The notes under the pieces were generated by a model. It made no database searches. It saw nothing but the letters and a program-made list of their open reading frames with translations, and was not told the DNA's origin. Positions 46,601 through 57,970 of a DNA stretch of 64,000 nucleotides are shown here, one piece after another. The stretch comes from Mesocentrotus franciscanus (lineage: Eukaryota > Echinodermata > Echinoidea > Camarodonta > Strongylocentrotidae): assembly GCA_037976565.1 (NCBI GenBank), contig CP137675.1:18998446-19062445 (forward strand), read 5' to 3'. The position numbers and the translations under genes were made by a program. Positions within the stretch are counted from its first letter, which is position 1. Every line of letters starts with the position of its first letter.

Positions 46601-49600
46601 CGAAATCGAACTTAGGCTGTGTTTTGATACCATGGACCTTCATATCAAATTTCATTAAAATCTGTCAAACATTACTAAAGTTATCGATCGGAAACCAGAT
46701 TCGCATATTTAATGAGCTATGACCTTTGACCTACATACTCAGAAATCAAACTTAGGCTGTGTTTTGATACCATGTACCTTCATATCAAACTTCATTAAAA
46801 TCCGTCAAACATTACTGAAGTTATCGATCGGAAACAAGATGTGTATTTAATGAGCTATGACCTTTGACGGTTTGACCTTTGACCTACATACACCGAAATT
46901 GAACTTAGCCTGTATTTTGATACCATGTACCTTCATATCAAACTTCATTAAAATCTGTCAAACATTACTGAAGTTATTGATCGGAAACCAAATTTGTTAC
47001 GAACGGACGCACGGAAGGAAGGAAGGAAGGACGGACAGCGGCGTTTCTATATCCCCTCCGACTTCGTCGGCGAGGGGATAATTAAATTGGCTCTAGAGAC
47101 ACATTACTACTATACAAACAAATATAGGAATTTCACCAATCATTACCATCATCATATTCCATTATTTCAATATTATAATATCTCACCCCTGGATACTTCT
47201 TTGATTCCACATATTTAGCAATACTCTTGTCCCAGTACTGAGCGTATCCTTCATTGATGCTAAAGATCTTGCCACGAGACTTCATGGTTATAAGACGGTC
47301 AGTCAGAACAAACTCACCAATAGCCTAAAGACACAAAAGACAGACAATACATGTGTTATCATTGTAATCATTTAAATTATTATTATCACCTGGTCAAGTC
47401 CAAGGTATTTGGTCGGCATATCCCTCGTTGATACTAAATATCTTGCCACGGGACTGCTGGTCATCGGCCTGTAAGTTTGATGTTTTATCATTACACATGT
47501 TCAATTATTATTATTTGATTGAGATTAAACTTTCAATCTTGATACATAAATCTTCACTTCCCAAATTTTCAGCTGCTCAAAAGTTGAACTCTCAAACATA
47601 TATGTATCAGCAGTAAAAATGAACTGTCATGATCAAAGTAATTACATTTCTTACCATTATTATTATTTGTACAAGTCCAAGGTACTTTGTCATTTTCTAT
47701 CCCAAGAATATTAAGAAATACACAAAACTAGCATCAAGAATGTCATTCTCCTTGTAATTTCCTTGTAACTCTGACCAAATAAAGCCTGGAGCAAATCGTT
47801 GCAGGAGTAATTGGCAGGTTATCTCTGGACATACTTACAGGATCAAGTTGAAATCCATTGACACCGCATCCAGTGCTGAGTACAATCATTGTAGCGCTAC
47901 CATAGAGGGCGTAACCAGCTGCAACCATGCTGGAACCAGGTTGAAGAACGTCCTCAGAAGTTACTTCACCCTTGGGATCTCCTTCCTGATAAATAAGGGA
48001 GATGAGAAATACATTTATCAGCTTCCTGATTAATGTGAATTTCATAACCTAGATCTACTACGTGTTAACAAAACTACAACCCTGTACATACAAAAACAAA
48101 GCTGTGAGAATTACGCTCATGTGTGCAAACAGCCACTTGAGACAACTCTTCATTTCCATAATATCTTCTCAAAATAAATTTTACAAAAATTGACACAAAG
48201 CTTTGGGGGTTACTAAATTATTAATATGCTTTAACTGCAAAAGAAAAATCTACCCTTTATGATAACACATACCGGTAAATAATTTTAGAAAAGCTTTATT
48301 CTCATTTTGTATTCACAATCAATTTTTAATGAAAACTGGTCAACTTCCCGTTAGAATTGAATCTCCTAGTACTGTAGATATTTTACTCACCTTTTTCCAA
48401 ATTCCAAATATGGTACCAATGGATACCAAACAGTCAATGTTGGATGACCCATCCAAGGGGTCAAAGGTCACAATGTATTTTCCTCTCCTGTTTGTCTCGA
48501 CCTCAATGACCTTCTCATTTTCCTCAGAGACTAGGGCACAGGTTGTGAAGGAGTTCCTGAGCTGGCTAATGAAAAGGTCATTAGAGATGATGTCTAGTTT
48601 CTTCTGTTCATCTCCGGTAACATTAGAACCACCAGCAATACCATACCTGTTGAGCGACAAAAAATATAAAAATGCATCATTTCATAAGATAGTTCTAGAA
48701 TAAACACTACAGTATGTCCTGCCAAAAAATGGGAAAATGTAGAGATCAGTCAAAACTTCCTTTATAACTCAACTTAAAGACCAAGCTGAAACCCAGCTTT
48801 CAAGGCATATATGTATATGCCTCCCCTTGTGTTAGCAATTTACATGAATTTGACACAAATGTATTCCATTCTAAATCTAAACCTGCCTTGATCTATCACA
48901 GATCATATATTGTCTGCATACTCGGTCTGGGCAGAAAATCAAGCTTTTCCCTTTAAGTTCTTGGTTAATTTTTCAATTGTTCATCTGAATAAAAGAAAAA
49001 GAAAGTACTAAATGGTACAGAACACGGCATAAGAGCAAAAAATAAAGATTCAACTATTCATTTTGACTGCTTGAATGTCAGAAAATTGTATTCTCACTGG
49101 CCATATCAAATTCACAAGGACAAGTGGTGCAAATAAAATGGGTGGCAACCTCTCCTCCCAAATCTGTATTTCATTTATACTGGCACACGCCTTCCACTGT
49201 ATTTCAACCTCCTTTACTATCTGTTTCACCCTCAGCCCCCAACTCCCCTCTCTCTCAGTCTCTGATGTACAGTGCATATGCTACATGAATGAAAATGAAA
49301 TGTCGGACAAGCCGATATTTGGGCTCATATGTTCCATATACTCCGTTCGTTTGTACAACCAAATGGGGTGGGGAGCATGTGGGCCCATAAAGTATCGGTT
49401 TGGCGTGGTTTTCCTTCCTTCCTTCCTTCACACCTTCACACCTCCTTCACACTGATGTTCTATCATTTTCATCATTTCCAATGTGTAATACTAGAATTTA
49501 AGAATATTTCTATTTTGTCTACCTTTTATTTTGATGGTTCTTTTATGATTATAAACACAACGATATGGTTTCTCATATATAAATTACGTATTTGTACAAT

Positions 49601-52600
49601 GTGTGACCAAAACAAATTTCAATGTATTCTTGTGAATTTGGATGAATAAAAAGAATTGAATTGAATTGAATTGAAACTAATAGAGTCTATGTAACTTTTC
49701 ACATCTAAACTTTCTGTTTTTAAACTAACCATTTCCTTAAAAGTTTATCCCGCTTCCTCATTCCATACAATGATTCAAACATTGCAAACAGAATCTCTAT
49801 AAGCTCAACATGAAACAAGGAAGTATATAAATGTGGTTTTAATAATAATAGCAATGATGTGGGTAAACAGAGCTAGTCTATTCTAAAAGCCAAACACTCC
49901 TCTAAATATCAACATATACCGGTACCCATTCCTGGTGGTACCCTCATGTCATTACCAGCCTTTCCTAGAACACATCCTTACACCAGGGGGCTAACAAAGG
50001 GTATTATATCTAAATAATCTAATAGGTCCATGATTTACATAAGAGCTTATGTAGGGTTAATACCTCTTCTAAAAAGAAATGAAGCCGTTAACATTTTCTG
50101 ATATTGTGGGCAGCACTATTGTCCAAAATCCTGTACTGATGATCCCAGGAAGGGGATATATGTCATTGAGGCCTGTACATCATCCACGTACATGAAAACG
50201 CATAAAAAACTGGGTAGCTTTTTATCACTAGGCGCGTAACGCCACTATCGCATTAAGGGTATCAAAAATAGGAAAGAGAAGGTAAAAGGTGCGTCAAATT
50301 CACTGTTGATGAGAAGATACATTTACCTGGAAAGGGTAGGAAATTTTATAGCGAGCAGAGGGTCCAATAGGATTTAAAAATCCTGTGGAAATACACAATA
50401 AAAAGAAAGCAATCCTTGAATAAGATATAAGATACCATGGAAGATATAAAATCCCTGTTATGGGTCTAAAAATAGGAGATGGTAGACAGGTTTCCTTACC
50501 GGTATTTACTCTGGACTTTGAACCTTATTTAGGGTACTTTTCAGATGGTGATTTACGCAGCTCACGTACAGTGCTCAATGTGATATCCCCCAACCCGGTG
50601 TTATTTGATGCGCTGTGTAAGCTCCTTTGTTTGTACCACTGAACTAAAACACTCTGGATAGCCAGTGCACGAGTGTGTGTACATACTGACATGCACACGC
50701 GGGTAGTGCGAATAGTCAAAAATGGTGGCATGATATGGCTGACTAGCGTGTGCAAATCTTGCACCTTCTAGTTCTACCCCATTGGAGTGATTCACATATA
50801 CCAAGTGAATATATATAAGGCCTGGGCCCCGTATTACAAAGAGTTGATATCAATCGCAACTATGTACATAAGAGATAGGAGACTGCAAACTTGCGATTGA
50901 TTGGAGGACTTACGATTGATGATTTGGATCAATCGTAACTCTTTGTAAGACGGGGCCCTGGTGTGTATTTACAGTTTGATTACCGTATGGAGGATGATAA
51001 GTGCTACCATATAACTTAAATTTGCTTGGCACTATAGGGTAATGAATCTTCAGAATTGATTTGACTTTGTCTAGTCCCACATAAAAGAAGTTTCATCATG
51101 CTACCTATAATACTTTCATCAATTTGCTTGATTGTTATTGGTACTGAGATTTGGACTCACCCAGTTACCTGCTACAGAATGGAATAACTTGAATTCCAAC
51201 CTAGCTGAACGAATCTGTCTTTTACACCACGACCTATCAGTAAGGCTATCAGTATCAACGGATACACTAGCTCACACCTGCTGAGGTGGGTGACCGCCTT
51301 GCCGTGATACTCCAAGATTAGGCAAAAAACAACCCCCAAATGGGAAACCCAAATCCTTCTTCGTGTACCATGTTGCTAGTGTGATTGCAGTAGCCTGTAG
51401 GCCAGGAGCATATGTGCATGGCTCAGATCAAGGGTACACTTAGATTGAACACTGGGAAATTTTTCAATTATCCAAAACCATGAGAATCAGACACAAATTA
51501 GCATTTTTATATTAGAAAGTACCATTGGGGGAAGCTCCAAACAAGGTTTCAGCTTCATTGAATTCAAATTAAAGATTTTAGAGCAATTTTATGATGAAAA
51601 ACGGCCCATTTCAGCACTTTTAATGTTACATTCAAAACGTGCAATAATTGGTTACCCGATTTTTACTAATGGGATGCAAAACTTTTTTTTTTTAAATCTT
51701 GATGTAGAATCTATGTAATAATTAACATTTCTGTTGAGTTAATTTCTATTATTTTACTTTGTTATTCCATTTACACATGATACAATTTTTGTGATATGTA
51801 CATAACTTTGGTGTCCTGCAAATTTCAAACCTTACTAACTGAAGAATGGTGTATAAAAAAATGATTTATTTACAAGCTTGCAATGTTATAATGTTTAGTT
51901 TCACTTCATCATTGATTTCCAATCAAATCATTTCATTCTGGGTCATGGTTTTAAAAATATTTAGATTTCTTTAAATGGAAAATTTTTGGTGTCCTGCAGT
52001 TATGTACATACCAGTGCAACAGAATCTATACAAAAAGATTTTGTATTCTTTCAAAATGATAATGTAATGGTGTATATAGGTGAATGTAGAGCACTGATAA
52101 CATTGGATTCCCCATTTTAACTTGTATGTGTTATTTAATCAACAATGAATGTGGACACCGAGTTTAATATGTACGTGACAGTTATGTACATGTACGTACA
52201 GTACACCATGTTTTGTTTTTTCCATAAGACCACCTATATTTAGTTATTTGTCATGGTAAGGTAGTAAAAAATGTAGAAGACATACATGTACACATGTCTA
52301 ATTTGGTGAGAAGAATATTACAAAATATTGCAGTTTGAACATTTTCATGTCATGTACATAACTAAGACACTGTTATGAAAAGACACCGAGTTATGTACGT
52401 TACTACCAATCAAAAATTTTAAATAAATTATCATAAATAAATCAATTTATTTCTTACAGCATGACTTGCACCCTTCTGCATTTTCATTTAAACAAACATT
52501 TATTGAATTTAAGGAACAAGAAGTTATTATTTGAATGTAAAACTACTTACTTTTGGTGTCCACAGTTATGTACGATTAAGTACAGAAATCTTACATTTCA

Positions 52601-55600
52601 GTCCTGATATAGTAGTTTACACACTATTTACACATTGCAAATTATGTTTCATTCAGAAAACACATCATTCCTTCAATTGAAGTCGTTATCAGACTAATGC
52701 AAAACCCTATCTGAAAATAAGGCAAAGAGAAAGCATGTAGAGAATAAGATGTACTGTACATAACTCGGTGTCCACATTTGTTTTGGCCATATTCTAATAA
52801 CTAAATTGAAAAAAGTTGATATGGCAATGGTTTTAAGTTTTGTTTACGATATGTTTTAACATCTAATGTACTTTGTCAGAAAAAGTTAAATTATAAGAGA
52901 AATATCAGCATGGAGTGGACACCGAGTTATGTACGTAACATTTTGATGATGTGATATTTGGCTACCGATTGCTGTTTAACGGCAATTTGTTAAGGTCTGA
53001 TTTTTTAGCTATGTGTTGCATAATGTTTGCAGATTACAAAAATACTGTTGCCACAGTCTATAATTGACTTTTAAAATTCACCTCATGTGTAACACGTTGG
53101 TGCCCTTGATCAGAGCCATGCACACATACTAGATTATATACCTCACTTAAGAAATCCAGCCATCGGATTGGTCGAATTTGCTGTCGTGGTTCTAACCATT
53201 CCCGTAAATAAACGAAAAAATGCCAAACCCATGTAATAGTTCTAGGGTAAATTCCTAGCAAAATTCCAGTTACCGGGAAATTAGTTCAGTCTTACTGCGA
53301 TCCCCATTGGTTTACGTGTTAAAAACTGGTTTATGCGAGCGCGGACACCTTACATTAATTTTGTGCGATAATTTAGTCGCTACATTTTAGGTATTTTAAT
53401 TGCTTGAAAATGTCAGTCATTTTGCTAGCAGAGATTAACAGACAGTGTCTCAGATTTTCTGTGATGTTTTAACCAATCTTTACTCAATAAAAGGCTAAGG
53501 TAAGAATTCTTGGTAGATTATTGTGATAATTCGTACGATAGCGACTGCTTTAATACTCGGGAGGACTGGCTGTTTTTATACGCTCGCGAGAAAGTTGAAT
53601 CCCCTGCCCATCACCCCGAGGCGCGGCGAGTCGATTTGAGTTAGCCATGCCCATGTCTCCAGTCAGCAGGTGCAAGCCCGTACATTTAACTTTAACAACT
53701 GCACAGTAAACATCTTTAACAAATAGGCTTGCAGTCAGAGTTACAGAGTTTTATGGAGTTATTTTCTACGGAGTTACAGAGTTTTTAAAGAGTTCTACTG
53801 TTATTCAACGAGTTATTCAACTATTTATTTCTGGCTTTCTGCTCTTCCTGTTCTACCAGTTGATTGGTAATAAGTTGACTCTTTTTTCAGCATATAAAAG
53901 TATTAATGCCTGCTTTAATATTCGAGAAATAGTTGTTTTTATACGCTCTCGGGAAGGTTACAATTGGGCTATTGTAACCTTCCCTTGAGCGTATAAAAAC
54001 AACTATTTCTCTCAAAGCAGTCATTAATACTATACTAATGCCCATTATCTATACTACAAATGTATGTTCCTTTAGCTTAAAGATACTATGTCCCTTTTGC
54101 AGCCAACATCAAATTCTGTAGAACTTTGCAGGAATTATGAATATGTCATGTATGTCCTATCTGTGAAATTTAAACGTTAGCAGTGTCCTAATATTCAAAT
54201 TATGCAAGGAAACCCGTTTACTTGCTAGACTTCACTGTCAGACACTATTGAGTGACTGACTGGCTTTTTTCATCTTTGGTAATAACATACATAAAATGAG
54301 CTGTAAAGGGTACATGAGCATTTGTCTACATCAATAACCCACTTCTTGTAATGGCCAAAATTAAACTGATTGAATCTTTGCGCAGCATAAAACGTACGAC
54401 CATTCGGTACAATGGTCTGAAAATCAGACTATTACTTACTGGCTCTATAGCTCCTAAGTCGATTCGACAACTAATAGTCGTTATTTTCCCACTTAAAGAC
54501 ATTTTCAAGCCCCCTTCTTTTTTAGGGAAGTTCTAAATTAGTATTGTCTTTCAAATGCCGTTGGAATTTAACCTTTTCATTTTTTGGCCTGCAAATGGGA
54601 CATAGTACCTTTAATATCCTATATGGTGGGGGGTTGTCTAAATACTTAAGGAGATCGACATTAATTGTCAGGTCAGGTTATGAATTCCAATTTGTCTGGA
54701 TTACGCCCTGATTGTATGAAGAACTTAAAATTTACTATATTTCAATATTTTTCAATACTTTATATTTATCACATTACGTGGCTACCTAGTCTGTAGCTGT
54801 ATAACTACTCTGTAGTGTCTCTGCCATAATGTCTCTGTTCCTTTATTGCTGAATTATCAATAAAGTGATTTACCAACAATTTGTACAGAGGGTCTGAAGT
54901 TTGGTAATAATGACAATTTTTTCTTTCTTTCTTCATACTAGTAGAACTTTGTAAGCTTTGGTTAAATAGGCCTAAGTCACATGGATTGCAAAAGAAGACC
55001 TTTAATTGGTGTAAACTTTGTCTAATCTTTTTTCTTTTCCCTGCATATAAGTGACTCCCATCAGATTCCATTGTTTTGTATTATTAAATTGTTTCTTCAT
55101 TTTGTCTTTAATGAATAAATAATGATAATACAGTAATAATACTACTACTAATAATAATAGAGATAGCAATAATAATAATAAAGATAATATTAATAATAAT
55201 TATAATTATTCTGACCGGCTTAGACATTTGAAGCTGCCCACACTTGCGTCGTCACAGAGCGGATATGATACAAACATATAGACTTTTCCATGGGATTGAC
55301 CGCAGTGACCCCAACCAATTCTTTCTAAGACCTTCGATTGACAGAACACGGGGCCACAGCTTCAAACTATCGAAAGTTCGAGCCTTTACTTCCGTCCGAA
55401 TGGGATCGTTCTCACAGCGAGTCGTCAATTTATGGAATGCACTTCCAGCTTATGTAATCGATAGCCCATCTGTAAACTCATTCAAATCTAACCTGGAAAA
55501 AGCATGGAGAGCTAAAATATGACATGTTCAACGTACCCTAAAGAAATGTTTTCGTGCTATACTGCATGTATTGTCCGATGCTCCGACATTGGCGCAATCC

Positions 55601-56493
55601 CCAGTACACACAGACTTTAATCCTGCTGCAGACACTCCAGCAAAGCATAGAGAGTCAATACTGCGTATGGACCTCTAGCGCTGTACCATGTGCTAATAGG
55701 CAGCAATTTCACACGTGAATAGTCAATAGACTTTAATACAACACACAAATGTACACAATCATGCCGATAAAACTGTAAGCAAGTTTGACAGTGGACTTAC
55801 GATTTTAATTTTTAAATTATTCTTTCTAACATCGGTGAGTTGAAAAATTGTATTTTACTGCTATTTAGGTGTCATCAATTGTCACTAAAGTACCGATTTT
55901 GAGTGAAATCAGTTTAATTTTGTACAGTGCAATTTGAAATGTTGAGATCAATAAAACAGGTTTTAATACACAGCCAGGATAGCGATGCAGCTATGTGTGG
56001 CTGCAGAGGGGCATATAAGTAATTATAATTGAAGCCCAACATCAAGGTAAATCAAGGTAAATCAAATATAATAATATTAATAATACTATTAATAGTAAAT
56101 GATATAATACAAATATTTTTAATGATAATAATTGTTATGATAATAATATTATAATATTAATAATAATGATGATATATCATCATTATTATTATAATATTAT
56201 TATCATAACAATTATTATCATTAAAAATAATAACAACAATAACAATAGCATTAATAGTAACAATGTTTAAAGGTTCATTATTCTTATGTAACACAAGACT
56301 TACAGCCGAGAAATTCCAGCTTTGCGTACGTTAGACGAGATTGCTTTGACGGCAGTGGCGATAGAGTTGAGAAGCTGGGTCATTTCCCCCGTAGCTCCTC
56401 GCATCGGGTCTGTTCCTCGATCATAAACCTAGTCAGTGTCATGAAATCTGTGTCCACAGTAGTGGGCATGGCGCAAGTCTTCGTATCGCTCAT
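43421..56493 (-). CDS. FBP: Fructose-1,6-bisphosphatase, 6 coding exons (exon 1 frameshifted here)
   Basis: Gene-level entry; exons are listed separately. The enzyme hydrolyses fructose 1,6-bisphosphate to fructose 6-phosphate and phosphate in cytosolic gluconeogenesis, is Mg2+-dependent and, in animals, is inhibited by AMP and fructose 2,6-bisphosphate (family knowledge). Seen: [22 protein letters not shown] (AMP-site helix), [13 protein letters not shown], the metal motif [61 protein letters not shown] and [17 protein letters not shown] with its conserved metal-binding Glu. All junctions are GT-AG. Exons 2-6 keep frame. Exon 1 lacks one base near 56404-56412; allowing for it the product is 350 residues, against 338 in human FBP1. 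The catalytic residues look intact, so the frameshift may be a sequencing or assembly error rather than a dead gene. Confidence 0.93.
43860..44400 (+). repeat. Degenerate tandem repeat, about 125-165 bp units
   Basis: Repeated TGACCTTTGACCTACTTACC, CACCAAGTTTGAAGTT and GAGGCTAAAA...CTGCAATTTCA blocks, at least three units. Lies in FBP intron 5. Confidence 0.7.
44938..45232. mobile_element. Fold-back MITE
   Basis: Inner arms 45007-45075 and 45119-45197 are inverted (CAATTATTTCATTCAC...TTGCATACATTA / TAATGTATGCAA...GAATGAAATAATTTGT). Outer ends AATAGACCATTTTGG and ATTTGCAAATGGCCTATT also match inverted. Confidence 0.75.
45351..45470 (-). CDS. FBP exon 5
   Basis: Acceptor CCTGTGTACAG, donor AAG|GTACTG. 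40 codons in phase 0: [40 protein letters not shown]. Carries the substrate-binding Arg-Tyr pair of the YGARY motif and the following Tyr of GGIFLYP. Confidence 0.96.
46421..47079 (+). mobile_element. Repeat-core element, copy 2 (uninterrupted)
   Basis: Same ends and three tandem units of about 143 bp as 32647-34053. Ends in a hairpin, ATCCCCTCCGACTTCGTCGG followed by CGAGGGGAT. It stops about 108 bases short of FBP exon 4. Confidence 0.85.
47187..47324 (-). CDS. FBP exon 4
   Basis: Acceptor GTCTTTAG, donor GGG|GTGAGA. 46 codons in phase 0: [40 protein letters not shown] and SKKYPG. A truncated relative of this exon lies about 70 bases upstream in the same intron (47390-47468). Confidence 0.95.
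47390..47468 (-). pseudogene. Truncated duplicate of FBP exon 4 (ghost or poison exon) in intron 3
   Basis: On the minus strand an acceptor-like ACTTACAG is followed by an open frame reading [14 protein letters not shown], nearly identical at protein level to exon 4 ([14 protein letters not shown]). The nucleotide match has several third-position differences. It then diverges, meets a TGA after 24 codons and reaches a donor-like CAG|GTGATA. It would form a 79-nt exon in the correct entry phase but with a stop. Either a dead partial duplication or a cassette whose inclusion truncates the product. Confidence 0.7.
47839..47985 (-). CDS. FBP exon 3
   Basis: Acceptor TTTATCAG, donor CCT|GTAAGTATG. 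49 codons in phase 0: a variable acidic stretch ([12 protein letters not shown]), then [20 protein letters not shown] and [11 protein letters not shown]. Confidence 0.96.
48391..48646 (-). CDS. FBP exon 2
   Basis: Acceptor CTCAACAG, donor AAG|GTGAGT. Residues 64-149 in the corrected numbering. Holds [31 protein letters not shown] and the catalytic metal loop [18 protein letters not shown]. This is the strongest homology block in the window. Confidence 0.97.
49325..49680 (+). mobile_element. Probable retroposon 3' tail with (AATTG)n end
   Basis: Ends TTGGATGAATAAAAAG followed by four AATTG units, the usual form of a LINE/SINE microsatellite tail. No coding recognised. Confidence 0.45.
50822..50960. 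mobile_element. Palindromic MITE, TIR CTGGGCCCCGTATTACAAAG
   Basis: 139 bp. Left CTGGGCCCCGTATTACAAAG mirrored by CTTTGTAAGACGGGGCCCTG. Inner CGCAACT/TGCGATTGATT and CAATCGTAACT are also inverted. Confidence 0.85.
51790..52945. repeat. Array of GGACACCGAGTTATGTAC-type motifs, spacing about 190 bp
   Basis: TATGTAC cores near 51798, 52004, 52186, 52395, 52570, 52756 and 52931, each next to GGTGTCC or its complement GGACACC, in mixed orientation. Spacing 175-209 bp. The intervening DNA is AT-rich and not obviously repeated. In FBP intron 1. Confidence 0.7.
54077..54614. mobile_element. TTAA MITE family 1, copy D (inverted)
   Basis: TTAA then AGATACTATGTCCC...GGGACATAGTACCT then TTAA. Almost base-for-base the same as copy C (29190-29725), differing by small indels. 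In FBP intron 1. Confidence 0.92.
55129..55206. repeat. (AAT)n-type simple repeat
   Basis: Imperfect AATAATA/ACTACTA trinucleotide run. Confidence 0.85.
55207..55525 (+). pseudogene. LINE ORF2 C-terminal remnant in FBP intron 1
   Basis: [12 protein letters not shown] in one frame, then [33 protein letters not shown] and [20 protein letters not shown] in another, finishing [13 protein letters not shown] and a stop at 55520-55522. This is the conserved C-terminal tail of CR1/RTE-like ORF2. One frameshift; no reverse transcriptase nearby. Confidence 0.85.
56114..56230. repeat. AT-rich palindrome, arms of about 55-60 bp
   Basis: Centre GATGATATATCATC near 56174. Left TTTTTAATGATAATAATTG mirrored by CAATTATTATCATTAAAAA, with one small indel between arms. 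About 75 bases after the FBP exon 1 donor in the transcript. Confidence 0.9.
56304..56493 (-). CDS. FBP exon 1 (contains a 1-base frameshift)
   Basis: Starts at ATG 56493, with no ATG between it and the TATA-like box. Reads [20 protein letters not shown] and RFMIEEQT in frame, then [14 protein letters not shown] and [17 protein letters not shown] in a different frame. Left as written, the first frame stops at a TGA 37 codons in. The exon is 190 nt; exon 2 needs 191 for phase 2, so one base is missing. Donor CT|GTAAGT. Confidence 0.88.
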
Positions 56494-56712
56494 TTTCTTC
56501 TAATATCTGAGATTCTCGGGAAAATGCAGATAGGAATGTACCTAAATTGTACACTTCTGTGACACACTGGAATGGTCACGATGCTGCAAAGTGTGTTATT
56601 TTGCTCGAATTTACACACCTTTCGAAAAGCTCCGGGCACTTAATTTTTTTAAAATCAAAATCGTCAACGTATACACGTAGTACACGCGTATATAGTATGC
56701 GAGTATATATGT

Positions 56713-56720
56713 TATTTATA
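56713..56720 (-). promoter_or_regulatory. TATA-like box upstream of FBP
   Basis: On the minus strand the sequence reads TATAAATA. It would place transcription start near 56685 and a 5' UTR of about 190 nt with no upstream ATG before 56493. The area is generally AT-rich, so chance occurrence is possible. Confidence 0.35.
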
Positions 56721-57279
56721 CGGAAGTAATCACTCTCTGTGTGATGTTATATGCATATATTAATTAGCCGCGCCCACTCCCCGCCCGTCTCAAACTCGGC
56801 CCTGGGCCGTGACATGGCAAAATAAAAAAGAGCGTTGTCATGATTTACAAGTAATCATGTAGAATCACCTTTATTTTTATTTTTAAAGCTAAAATATAGA
56901 AAATAACAAAACAAAAAAATGACGTCGGATGATACATGATGGTGAAAAGTTTGTAATACATTGCAGGCGTACTGGTGGGGGGGGGGGCGCTAGCCCCCCA
57001 AATAAAATTAAACCATGACTTTCAATTCCATACAAGTGATTTATAAATGTTCGTGATATCACATGATTTTTAACAAAATGCGCGTTTCTCCATTTCTGTT
57101 GCAAACTGACACATTCCCAAATAGCCAGGTGAAGAGCATATGTTTAATTATAGTCACTAATTAATGGGCCTTAGTGGCCACTAACAATAGTAGATAACCG
57201 TATATCCAGTTTAGCGAAAAGTCTGGATACCCGTATGTCCGTCCGTCCGGCCTAGGCCCTAGAGAAGAGCTGCAGCTCT

Positions 57280-57421
57280 AGACCAGGCGGTACGCGGGGG
57301 AATGCGCAGTCGCTTGCGCCCAGGATTTGTTTTGGATGTGGCGAGGAGGGTCATTTCCGGAGGGAATGTTCCACAGGCGCGGATCCAGGGGGCGACGGGC
57401 CTTGTCCCCAATCCCCGCAAG

Positions 57422-57460
<39 letters not shown>

Positions 57461-57970
57461 GAAAGGGAAGAGGAGAGAGAAAGGGAAAGAAAGAATTTAA
57501 GAGGAAGAAGAAAAGAAAATGGGGAAAAGGAAGGAGATCGAGGGGGGGGGGTGCCGAAAGGGCCTTGACTCCCAGGCTGTCGCCCCCTCCCCCCATCAAC
57601 AAATATAACAGAGAAGGAAGGAAAGGAAAGAAAAAAGGAAAAGAGAAGATAAAGGGAAGGAAAAAAAGGAAGAGGAAAAGAAAAGAAGGGGATATCAGTT
57701 GCAATTTTCCGCCAACAAGTTGTGGATCGGGGGCGAAAGGCCCTTGCCTCCCCGCCCGCCAAAAAAAAAGAGAGAAGTGAAAGGAAAGAGGAGAGCTAAA
57801 GGGAACAAAAAGAGGAAGATGAAAGAAGGGTGAAAAGAAGGGAGATCAGTTGCGATTAATCCCGCCAACAACATGTGGATCGGGAGGCCGAAAGGCCTTG
57901 CCTCCCTAGCAAACCTAAAAGAGAGAGAGGAAGGAAGGAAAGGGAAGGGAGGGAAGGTAAGAAAAAAGAA
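57280..57970 (+). repeat. GA-rich minisatellite, unit about 150 bp
   Basis: AG-rich blocks alternate with GATCAGTTGC...CGCCAACAA...TGTGGATCGGG...AAAGGCC..TTGCCTCCC cassettes at about 57690 and 57841, with a weaker one near 57360. It generates long spurious frames on both strands. Confidence 0.75.
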
